Assembly (NCBI RefSeq): GCF_032854445.1
Contig: NC_088296.1
Coordinates: 24,127,604 to 24,191,603, forward strand
Length of the DNA: 64,000 nt
Direction: 5' to 3'
Source of the DNA: Liolophura sinensis
Lineage: Eukaryota > Mollusca > Polyplacophora > Chitonida > Chitonidae
Below the pieces are notes generated by a model. It had not been told where the DNA came from and did no database searches. It saw nothing but the letters and a program-made list of their open reading frames with translations. The position numbers and the translations under genes are program-made. This document shows positions 21,363-33,500 of the stretch, piece after piece (position 1 is the first letter of the stretch; each line of letters starts with the position of its first letter).

Positions 21363-21640
21363 ATGTAAGTGAGTGAGTGCTCTAGGGTTTAACGTCGCAC
21401 TTAACAATTTTTCAGTCATATGACGACAAAGGAGTCCTTAGGTTGCATGCAATGTGGTGCAGGAAGGACTTTCACCAATCTTTTATCTAGTGCTGCTTCA
21501 TTGAGACCACTCGACAAAGGCAAGACAGCTGTCCCGCCCGAGCCATAATGCTGACACAGGTCAACCCGTTCATGCTGGACTCCAAACGAGGACGTTAAAA
21601 CTTCCTCTTTTCTCTTTTAAGGCCTTAGGTGTGACTATCG
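21363..21640 (+). repeat. SINE type A
   Basis: TAAGTGAGTGAGTGCT start, TTTTTCAGTCATATGACGAC and TCTTTTATCTAGTGCTGCTT; same insertion site as the copy at 15757. Confidence 0.85.
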
Positions 21641-21904
21641 GTGCTGGTTACAGTTGTGATGTAAAAGGGGGATGGTGGTAAAGACAGAATGCAACTTGTG
21701 TCATGACATAAAAGAGAAATCGTAAAAGAAGAAAATTGGCTTCCAACAAAACTGACTTAAACGTTAAAAATATACAGCGTATATACAATACTACACTACA
21801 CAAAGATAACCAAGGACTAACACAAGTTTGTCGTGTACAGTATATCACAGTAGAGTTTCTAGCCATAGCATCGTATATTTTGACAGCGTGCACAGTGTAA
21901 AGAG

Positions 21905-22320
21905 CTGCTTGTTTAGTTATACAAAAAAGCATAAACACATCTGGAAATACTTTACTTGCAAGACTAAAACTGATGCATTTTAACAAAGGGGTAAATTACA
22001 AAATTCCTTGCATCCTGTATAAAGCATTACATGATCTATGTTCAAACTACATTAAACAACTTTTCGCTCCCTACATTCAACAAGTTTCCCCTTCAAACAA
22101 ACCGCTGAACAATTGTGTACTTAGATCAACACAGCATAATGTCTGTCTCCCTAAAGGAAGGACAAATTATATGACAAAAAGATTTACACACATTGGCATC
22201 CAACTATGGAACTGTTTCAAATCCACATTAAAGAATCACCTTTCCTATCAAGCTTTCAATCACGCTATTTTAAATTACGGTTATCTTCAGGCAACACCTG
22301 GAGTTTGAAAATCGAAAGGG
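21905..22320 (+). pseudogene. LINE ORF2 C-terminal tail, second copy
   Basis: An open frame of 111 residues from 21973 codes the C-terminal part of the same LINE (YKIPCILYKALHD, TNYMTKRFTHIGIQLWN). Better preserved than the copy at 18.3-18.6 kb but lacking the catalytic domains. Confidence 0.7.
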
Positions 22321-24482
22321 AATAAAAACTGAGAATTAGTGTAAAATACATGTGAATGGGTGATGTGTTAGAATAGAAATAATGGCCTGTGGTCTCGTCC
22401 AAAAAACAATAGACAATAGGCAGTGAATGAAGCCATTATTTCTTAAATAACCTCATTTGTTCAGCTATTCAATATTGTGCCGTTTTTCTCGGATAAGGAG
22501 ATCCAATTGGTTGTAATCTGTCTTTTCTCCAGAATATTGGAGTTTTGTCGTAATTGTTTACTTTGTAGTATAAATCACAAGCAAACTAAAACTCTACCTG
22601 TCACGATGCCCCCCACACAGATCATGCCACACAATTAAGAAATGTAGTGGCTCAAGAATACACAAAAAAAGCTGGTAAAATTGTGGCAAACGAAAAACAT
22701 GACACTTGGGCCATTTGATGATTACCAGTACGTACGCGTGTCACCTTACATGTAGCTAATATCCCTAAGAACAATCATGTTAACAGAAAAAACAGAAATT
22801 CAAGAGTTATGGAATTAAAAATCACATTATACACAAGGACAACGGGACCCGGTCGATTGAAAGTGTTTTAAGAGTTTATACTGCGTTTATCTTTAAGACA
22901 GTACTTCAGGCTCCTACATAGCACAAAAGGAACATTATGTTAAATATGAACTAAATCTGCTGCTGTGCCATTTATCCTCTATACAACTGTATTGGTTGCT
23001 GTGTTCTGTTAAAATCGTAACTACAGTACATGACTTAATATCGGTATTAGCTAATACACTTTCAAACAAACCGGATCAAATAAGATCACCAGACTTCTCC
23101 GACACATTGTTAACATGTTAAGGCAGAGGTAAACAGTTACACGCGTAAGAATTGTGTAAATACTGCCAGGATTATCTGACACCAAGTTCTAATCACGGAT
23201 GTGACTGTCATCATACAGAGTAAAAGAAATAAAAGATCAATTATGTGGTACAGTCCATATATATCGAAAAATGTGTAGCTTACAAAAAATAAACATTGCG
23301 AACTTGGCAGGCTTGATTAAGCTAGCTAGTTTAGCAAACTGTAGCAATTCCATATACACTTCTACAACATTGGTTTAAAATATCACATACAAAAATCTTC
23401 AATCAGCAGTATTCACATGTCTACCTTTTGTTTCAGAAGACATAGATATTTAGTTGGTACACTATCTCCACCATAAAGACTCTTTTAGTCCTGACACATC
23501 ACACGTGGTTACAACTGGGAATTGTTGCTGTTGGCAGCACGACATGGCCCAAGCCTTGCGAAGGGTTTTCACACAATGGAACACGCTGTAATGTAAAACA
23601 CAGATGGCCCCTACATTTAATCACACAAATGTGTCGATGTTTGAGCATACTACATATAAAAATAAAACATTACCACTCCCACAAGTCAGCACCACAAACA
23701 TGTAAACCAAGATAGCGAAAAGTGACCACCTAAAAGTATGCTCATATGCAAGGTCTCAATATTTGGGAACTTTCTATACATTGTATTTCAGCAAACTACA
23801 AGCATGTATGTGTTCCACACAGAGGGTTAGCGTGCATCTATGCACCTGCTGTTTTTAATGAATAAACCTGCTTGCAACATACACATTTACACATATATAC
23901 AATGACTATCAAGAGATTGATTTTAGCCAGTCAGCTGTGCTTTCCAGCAACATTCCAAATATTCCTCGTCAAACTTTGGCCAAAACCTCCATATTTTGTG
24001 TCAGCTATGTGTATCAACATGTAACGATTGGGTTTCCATGACATTTGAACAAGATGGCCAAGATGTTGGTGAACTTTGGGAGGTTGGGTACTGAGATAAC
24101 AGTCTTACACATTCCAGAAAATTGGCTTACTGTACAGAAGTAAGAAGTGCAAATAAATGTTTATGCATCCTAAAAAAGGGTGCAAGTAACGTGTATACTG
24201 GTTTACACCTTTATATAGTCATATGTAGTCAAATTTTAAGAACAGTTTTGAAGCCTATAGAAAATGGGCTCTTAAGTACTATACTAAACTATGTCTGCAT
24301 GACTACGGCGATCATGTAGATTTTATTTTTGTTCTTATTTTTCCTTTAAAATGAAGCAAATGCTTTGTAGATTCATCCCTGCCAACAACTAAAGCAACTG
24401 CTTTCCGTTTTATGTCAACTAACGACCTGAAACATTTGTGCATAAGAGCTAACATATCCATATATATTACAAATTTACTTAC
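22321..24482. other. no gene recognised; single satellite unit at 23585-23690
   Basis: The left part is LINE 3' UTR-like sequence matching 18.6-19.1 kb. Further tail exons of gene 2 must lie below 24483 if the model is right, but I could not identify them. Confidence 0.4.
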
Positions 24483-24534
24483 CGTTTCAGGCATTTCATC
24501 CACACTGTGTACGTATTTGCGATTTGGTCGTCTT
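24483..24534 (-). CDS. Gene 2: juxtamembrane tail exon
   Basis: 52 nt, acceptor AATAAATTTCAG, donor GTAAGT, phase 2 to 0. Codes R-R-P-N-R-K-Y-V-H-S-V-D-E-M-P-E-T, so basic residues fall immediately after the helix of the preceding exon, as expected for a stop-transfer. D-E-M-P-E repeats a motif in gene 1's tail (exon 9). Confidence 0.55.
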
Positions 24535-27500
24535 CTGAAATTTATTTGGAAACAAAATCCCTCATTCCTAAATTGCAGTATAATATATGCAAAACAGATT
24601 TGGTTACCGAGATTATTTGGTTTTAACTGCTTACGCCAATATAGCTTTTAACAAGCACTTTCGGGTATTATTGCAATTATTACTTTTACGCTGGTATGAT
24701 TTTGATAAACCTTCAATGTTTGTGAAAACAAATGTTTTTTCGTAAATCGCGATGAAAATAGCAAAGTAATGGCAGATACTTTCCCTCAATTTTACATTAC
24801 ATACCTTCTGATTCTCCTCACACAAGCAAAACGTTACATCTATTCTGTATTCACCTGGCACAAACCGTGTGAAAAGATGACGTCACAGTCACGTCGGTGA
24901 TGAGGAAGGTTAGCATTGTCTCTGTCCAGTCAAAAAACGCCTTTGATCGATAAACCGTTTGAAAATGGCTTACACACCCGTGAAGTATGACTAAGACGAT
25001 CAATTTACCTTTTGATCCTACAGTAAACAAACCACCACGAGCACACTGAACACTGGAACAATGACCCACCATGGCTTGATCTCTTCTGAGTCTGGAGGTA
25101 AATTTAATAGGAAAGGAGCTATTAGTAAAGATGATATATATGTAGCTGAACTTACGTCTGGAAGTCAGACTGCCTGAATCTTGTTAATCTACAACCAGTT
25201 TATGTCCGTCAAAGAACACAAATTCCTTACAAAAGCAAGATTTCCACCACATCACAATTAGCGCTCTAAAATATTTGACACAAAGCACTGGGCTTTTATC
25301 TGCTTAGCACTAAACAACCTCCAGTTATCTGCTATGGAAACATCTGCTGCAAGCGCCAGTTTATGGTCCCGAGATCTCTGGTCGAAGCCTACAACATATT
25401 ATGTTGTTTATAGGAATCAATGGCCATCCAAGGAAAGTCATGTACTGCTGGCAAACCAATCAAAATAAAATGCCAGTTTTCCGTGTTTATTTCAATCTGA
25501 AATATGATTATATAAATATTTTTAATTTTAGTATCATTCTTTTTCTGTTTATAACTCACCTCTATATGAAGGATATGGTCTTGTCACTTTGTCATTATCG
25601 GTGCCGTTCACTGTTTTCATTTGAGGAGTCACTAGTCAAAGAAATTGAAATAAACATGAACAACAAAACACAGAAGTAGAAATAAAAGTCACAATTTTCT
25701 GGAATGTAGAATAATCAAACAGTTTTTACCGTGGACACACCTGTTTGCTTTGCGTGAGAAATACTATAACGTTACAAAAATGCTATGTGCAGTATTTTAC
25801 TAAGTTTGCCAAGCTTATAATGTTTAAAAAAATCCATTATGTTTTCATTTAGCACAGAACACCCATAAACAAATGACTGCTAACTGTGGAGAAAGAAACA
25901 TGCTGCGCCTCAGACATATCAGCTCTCCCAGATATCAACTCTAGCTGTATTTTACTTACAGCAGCTTGCACGTGCAATTGGTACTCTCGAGTGAAACATA
26001 GCACACTGATGTGTTTATCGGTGATATACTCACCCGACACTGGAGGCCAAACATTCAGGCAAACTTGAGCCTCAACCAAGGCTTGTTCCTCGGGTACAAC
26101 AACAGTAACGGAGTAGTTGTCGCTATATTCTGGTTTAGGGTCACGGAGAACCAAGGAACATTCGTCTCCCAGGAAAGCCGTGTCATTAAACTCTGCGACT
26201 GTGTAGGTTTGACCGCTTGATAGACCACTGAGTAATCTGTCGCCGTTCAGCCGCTGACAGCGCCATATCACCGTGTATTTGGCATTGGGGTTTTCTGTTG
26301 TAATGTTGCATGGCAAAGTAACGTCAGGCTTAGGAAGCTGAATGTCAACTCTGGGGTTTACCAAAACTGTTAAAGAACTAGTGCCTGAATAGCAAAATAC
26401 AAAACAAAAACACAGCTTATATTGAATGTGGAACACTTCAACCGTTCAGACAAGGCTTAACATGGACTAAAATTACCAAAGAATATTATCGAGGTTCACT
26501 GATTACTTTAAAATGCACAAGTACACAAAATGAATGATCTGGCACTGTCCTGATCAATGCAACCTTGCACTGAATGTTAGTTTATTCTTCAGGTGCTTAC
26601 ATCGATTTTTGTGTACTTTTATGCATTATATATTTATTGATTAATTTTTTGTCCGCCCCATGTGTGATATTATTTAGTAAGGCACCACACACTGAGCAGC
26701 ACGTTAACTGGCTCCTTTACTGGATACATGTATGACGTTTAAAAGACCAGTACTTACTGTGTAAAAGACACACAAGGAACACCCAAACACAGACCAGACC
26801 AACTGCTACAGCTCCATACTTGGAGTATGAAATTTCCGTTGAGGTGATATCAATCTGAAGGAAACAACAACAAAATCCTTTCAGGTGAAGAAAACACTCA
26901 CTCCAACATGTAAACTTGGTAAAGTGATCAGATAGCCAGTCTGAACGTTGTCTTTTCCTCATAACATTTAGAACGTACCTCATTCTGAGCATTACCCGTG
27001 GCCCCATTCTTCACCAATAGACGAACGAGTTCCACATCATAGTTCTTCAGTGCCAGATCTAAGGGCGCCACTCCATCCTGTGGGAACGAAATTGAATCAA
27101 ACGTGACCAGAGTTTGTGGGAAGTACATTTTTGGCATTGTGGATGTCCGGTGTCGCGAGGGGTACAAAGTAGCATTTGCAACACATGCTTTATTGTATTT
27201 TCACTCTTTAATTCTACGTTCATTATGAACCAAGTAAATATTACTTTTTAACGAGATCATAGATTAAATGATGTAAAAACAACCTGCTCCTTGAATAAAA
27301 GGCCGTTGATTACATTGATAATCACCGGACGCCTTCAGCATCCCCCTAATTCTATCTGTACACCACGTATACATTATTACATCTGCATTTGTCACAAAAA
27401 TGCATTATTTGCACATTGCTTTTCTGTAAAAATCCGTGTAACATTAATTAGTATTGATTTATTTGATTGGAGATTTGCGCCACACTACAGCATATTTCAC

Positions 27501-30500
27501 TTATACGACGCCGGTCAACATTACGGTACGATGAAACCGGGAAGAGCCGGGGAGAAACCCACGACCATCCGCAGGTTGCTTACGAGCCTTACCAAGTACG
27601 ACTGAATAGATTTTGTGAAATAAAACACATGTGTAAATATAATCGCAATGAAGTCCTAAGGCATGACTGATCCCGCTGTGCATGTGGCCTTAAGAATTAC
27701 TCATATACCTTGTACATTGACATTAGCGCCTTATTCTACCAGCAGATGGAAAATGTCCACAAGTTTGTTTTTAACATCCGATGAAAAACAGTCTATAGTT
27801 ATTACAATGAGTCAAACTACACCATTACGCAGTATCATGGATCAATCTACTCACTAAACACTCTAGACACGCAGTACGTCAAACCACACATGCATAAAAA
27901 ACGGCAAACTCGCGGGTCACGTGACTGAGTAGAGCCGGATGCCTGTATCAAAATAATTCAATATCATAGGCAAGGCTTTCATAAAGTCATAACCTAGTGC
28001 TGTCTAGTTCTGCTATTAAAAATAACTGCCACACTTGATGTATTACATGAAACCTGTTTAGTTGCATAACCTATCGGTGCATTAAGATCAGTTTTTAAAG
28101 CTCATGCGTTTTTTCCCAATACAGTGTCATATACTTAAATATTTTCCACGTCTAATTATCGTTAAGATCGACAAAGGCTTGATATCTCTATTTACTATAG
28201 TGCTTGTTAGTTTAGAGAGTAAAGGAATCACAGCTCTCCGATTTATTTATGTTATAACCGCTATAACCACACACGATTTACCTCATAAATGCTAACAGTA
28301 AAGTGCTAACAGTAAAGGAGTCTGTCCTTTCTGTACAGTGACCATTATGACGTGGTTTTCAAATATTTTAGAATCTGTGCCACCTTAGCTTCGATGTCTA
28401 ATCTTTAATACATGTGCACTAAACAAGGTTAAAACACTATACCATAAGAATTTAACTCTATTAAAAGTACGTTCAAAGGAAACATTACAGCTGTTAAACG
28501 AATATAATTCAATTCTTCAACGCATTAAGCGTTAATGAAAACGCTGATGACGGTAAAATAACGTTTGCATTCATTTGCATCCACTTTGCCCACAGTTGCA
28601 TTTTGAGAACATGCGCATCTATTTATTTGATTGCTGTTTGGAGCCGTACTTCACAGAATTTAACTTTGCGCTGTCAAGTAGTTCTGTAGATGAATCAAGG
28701 TGGATTATCCGGAGTAAATCATCGATGTTAATTGTGTTACTTTTGAATACTCTGCTGAAAGGCGAATGGTCGCCAGCAAATGATAGTGTGACGGCTAGCA
28801 GTCCCCGTCTAGAACCTCCTCCGTTTTGACCCTCCTGTTGTTTAAATGTTGGTTTAACATTTAAGGTATATGCAAACAGGAATTTAGGGCAGTCAGTGGC
28901 AAGGTGTAAACCCGGTTTGATGCTGAATACAAAGGTTAAAGGATTATAAATTGTTTTGCTTTAAAATTTACTTCATCAAATTAATTACTTTATTACTTGG
29001 CCATCACAGGTGGTGTCAGACGTCGGATCAAGGTTGAAACGACATCGATCAAACCCACAGGAGGAATCTGTACAACACTAAAAACCTTAAAACCAGTTGC
29101 AAAGCGCAAAACGGCGAGTAAAGTGGTCTTAGGCTGATGAAGGGTCCAGTTTTTGCGTTCAACGTATATCGAACCGCTTGAGCCCAACTGTTGAACAGAC
29201 CCGAAAATGACCACCTGAAAGGGTATGCTAACAGCATTCGATGTATACCGAACAATCATACCCTCACTTGCATGCTATGAAATGCTATGATGGTGAGCTA
29301 ACTTTCACCTGTGTTTACATAAATACATGTAATTGTGAAAGAGACTGTCAACTGACGATATAATTTGAGATGAGCACCATGTCTAGACGAAAACGCAAAG
29401 TTAGAAGAGTGGATGGCAACCAAGATATTGATCTGTCGTTTCCACAATCAGGTCAAGAAGAAAATCTTATTAAGTCAGGCAGACCTTTTGTAGATCCGTC
29501 TAAATTTCACGGGGCGTCGGCGAAAAATATACATGTATAGTCCCGGCCTAAAAGAATTTGAAAGGGTTGCGAAATTAAACAGATCCGGCTTCTGTAGAAA
29601 ACGAATTGCTACCTGCCTAACTGAGAGACAGGACAGCAGATTATCACAAAGATATGGATGACCAAAACAAGCAGAATTTTTACACGGTCTGACAGCTACG
29701 AGCTGAAAAATTTTGACCAAAAGAATTACAAAGGGGCTATTTCTCAGATTTTTTTTGAAAGGCATCAGTTATCAGATGAATGTGTTGATGATTACAGTCC
29801 TGCAATACTGACACTGTCATGGTGGACACATTCTGATTTACCGAAAGACTATTTTAATTACCTGGCAATGGAGCATTTCATTCAAGGCCTAGGTATGGAA
29901 GCCAGACGAGGACATATTGTCCCGCGATGCAAATCGCGCGCGAGTGGCACCGTTCGTGCTTTTGCCGGCGTGGAGCGACACGAGGAAACGGTACGACCGG
30001 AAGAGGACGCCAGCAGGAGCTGGAATTGAACTCACTGTGACCGCATCGGTGTGAGGGCGTATCAGTCGTGTCCTTCATGTAAGTCGAAATCACACTTTTG
30101 CAGGTTAATGGATAGACTCGTGTTCACGTATCTGTCCTATCGTTTTGAATTAAATTCAAGCTGAGAAGGGTATTGTATTACATGAACTATATAACTGAAT
30201 ATGGTTCTTCCCCAGCACAGTTTGTGAAAAAGAAAGAATTATGAAATCTGGTTGTTCTTGGAAACTTTCTAGTGGATTGTTGTTCTGATTTTGTGCGGGG
30301 TGTGCTGATATGTTAATGGTGGTTGTTTATTTTCATATACATTGATGGATGCATCATTGATGTAATTTTGAATGAATGGCAGGCGATGTGTGTAGCGTCA
30401 TATACGCCATTGTATGAAACCTGATATTTGGTACAGTGGGTTAGAAACAAGGCGTTTGTCTGAACAAGTGGTGCCACGCAGAGGGTCCTTTTGGATATTT

Positions 30501-33500
30501 TCCATGGTGTTTATGTGACCTCCAGTAATATTGTCCCAACCTACATTTGCACTTTTCATAGGTCATGTATTTACACACAGTTTCTAAGCGGGGCTTCCGT
30601 GGCTCAGTCTGTTAGCGCGCTAGCGCAGCGCAATGACCCTGGAGTCTCTCACCAATGCTGTAAGTTCAAGTCCAGCTCATGCTGGCTTCCTCTCCTGCCG
30701 TAAGTTGGAAGGTGTTCTAGCAACGTTCGGATGGTTGTGGGTTTCCCCCGGCTCTACCCGGTTTCCTCCCACCATAATGCTGGCCGCCGTCGTATAAGTG
30801 AAATATTTTTGAGTACGGCGTAAAACACCAATCAAGTAAATCAAGCAAGTTTCTAAGCATTTTCTACTCACACGTAATTTAAGAACTCTGTTCATGCATA
30901 ATTTTTATTGGCAGTCTCTACATGTTTGCCCATTCCAAAAGTCTAAGGCAAGGTTTAAGAATGTCCCAAATAACAACATGTCAATTTCTCTTAGCGAACG
31001 GCGCTCTAGATTACTAACACTAATCTATTCTCGTGGTAGCAACTAGTGAACGCCCTCGTCTCTTTGCCCCCTCTCCCCACGAGGGAGGTAACAAGCGCGT
31101 GCGATTTGCTCCGTCCTCGTGCTGCTGGCCGCTACCCGCAACAAGGGGACGAGAATGGTCACCGTTTTCACAGTACCATTCATGTGCGATTTGTACCATC
31201 CTCGCGCGGCAGCCCGCGATCCGCAAGCCGTGGTGTTTTCATCCGGCTTCCATACCTACGTCTAGAAATTAAACGTGTACTGATGTTTTGATCACGCTTT
31301 ACACATAGCCAGAAGGGAAGAATGTCATAACCGCCTCACTGGTATGGCATACTATAATCTGAACACTGAGCAGCCTTACTCTGCTCCTGATATTAGAGAG
31401 TCGGCAGAAGTAGGCGTGACCGCTGTGCACTCACGTCCATCAAGTAAATGAGCGCTTGGGGTTAAACGTCGTACCTAACAGTTTTTCATTCATATGGCGA
31501 CGAAGGCGTCCATAGAGTGTATGCAATGTGCCTTTTTGTTGCAACATTGATTTCCAACAATGTTTTATCTAGTGCTGCTTCACTGAGGCGCCTTACCGAA
31601 GACAAGTAAGCCGTCCCACCAGAGCCATTATATTGATACGGGTCAACCTGTCGTTGCACTTTCCTTATTGCTGAACGCCAGGCCAGGAAGTTCCACCTAC
31701 CTCTTTAAAGGTCTTAGGTGTGGTCCGACCCCTGTGGCCATAGGAATGTCTGAAGCCCCGTATGACATCAAGACTGTACAAGCTGAGCACAGTGTAAAAA
31801 CTGACTACACTGCAAATACAAATGGTTCTTTGACCGGAGATCCGGGTGAGACATACACTGGATGAGATACTGTAAGTAAAGTATACGGTACAAATATTGA
31901 CTGTACTGCTGACAGTAGTAAGAATTCCCAGACTGGAGCTGAAGTTGCAACATGCGGTGTTGGCCGCTCTTATCATGGTATACGTATTGCAGGCAAGCTC
32001 AACCTCAGTCTAGTGACTGTTTTGGTTGATTCAAGCTCTAGTGTGAGTATCATAAGTAAAGCAATAACTTCACGCCTTCACGATTGGAGTTTGCTTCCCA
32101 ATGACAATGGAACTGTTGTGCCAGCTATTTGGAGATCAATTATATCTTGTATCATTTTGGTGGCGAGCAGATGTCTGTCATGTATTATGTGGCTCAAGCA
32201 TTTCCCTATGACTGTCTCATTGGAACTGACACTATGCAATAAGGTAAAATGTAGATAGACTTCCACAAATGCACTGTTACTTGGTTAAATGTTACTGTAC
32301 CTATGCTACATGCTGATAATCTTACAGGAACCAGCTGGCCTGTTTGTCTGTTAGATTCAGTACAAATCCCAGGTCGATCAGAAGTCACAATGTGGGCAAA
32401 TATTGGTAAGTTACCGGATGGACTGCTTGGTGTTGTGGAACCATGAGAAGAACTTGTATCACAGTTCAGCCTTTATCTAGCGATGTGCTGGCCACCAGTG
32501 AACAGTTAGAATCGTGTGTTCCAGTTAGAATTGCTAATCCATCTCCTGAACCTGTGCAAGTGGGAAAATCTACCCGAGAGAGTGTATTTCAGGTACAAAG
32601 TCGACGTGATGGCTCCACAACAAAGGCAAACCGTCAACCCTCTGGAGAAAAGGTGTGAATTGGTGATCAGACTGATCTCACTAGATCTAATTTGGAGTTA
32701 AAATGGAAAGTTGGGTGAGGAAAATAAATACCGTGACATTCTAGTTGATAAGGATACAGATCTAGGCAGAACCAATTTGACACAACATGAAATAAGTACC
32801 CAAGGGAACGACTCGATAAATCTTCGACCATACCGGGTACCAGCAGGCCAGGGAGATATGTTTGAAGAGGGAAATAGATAAAATGCTGGATAATGGGGTA
32901 ATCGCCCAATCTACTTGTTCCTGGTCAGCTCCTGTTATGTTCAGTTAAAAGCCAAATAAATCATGTCGCTTTTGTGTCGACTATCGAGCCTTAAACTGAG
33001 AAATAGGTGCACCCAATAACGTTTGTGGACGTCATGACCCAGGCTTTTGAAAGTACTAAGTACTTCAAAATCTTAGACCTACTCTCGGGATGCTGGCAGG
33101 TGGAGGTAGCCAAAAATGACAGGGAGTGGGGGGGGGGGGGGGACAGCGTTCTCAACTTTTTGTGGTCATTACGAGTTTAATGTTATGGCTTTTGGATTGA
33201 TAAATGCACCGAGCACCTTCCAACGTCAAATGGGCTTACTCTTGGCTGATTTGAACTGGAAAACCTGTGTGGTTTACATTGACGACATAATCATTTTCTC
33301 AGTTACCTTTGAAAAGCATGTTTCTCGACTCCGTGAAGTGCTTCAGCCTATCCGTGAAGCAAATCTCAAGATAAAGTTGGAGAAGTGTGTATTCTGTCGA
33401 CAAAGTGTTAAGTTTCTAGGTCACGTTGTTGGTGCTGATGGCATACGACCTGATGCGGAGAAAGTAAGTGCCATTAAGACCTTCCAGTGTGGCTGAGCTC

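Larger units (their letters stand above)
21213..23690. repeat. segmental duplication, copy 2
   Basis: Counterpart of 15605-20490. The LINE body is missing: sequence matching up to about 16325 joins near 21900 to sequence matching 18300. Only one satellite unit is present. Confidence 0.75.

Noticed and set aside
30592-30665. tRNA-like A and B boxes
   Set aside because: Continuous with a SINE body present elsewhere in the window, so a SINE head rather than a tRNA gene.
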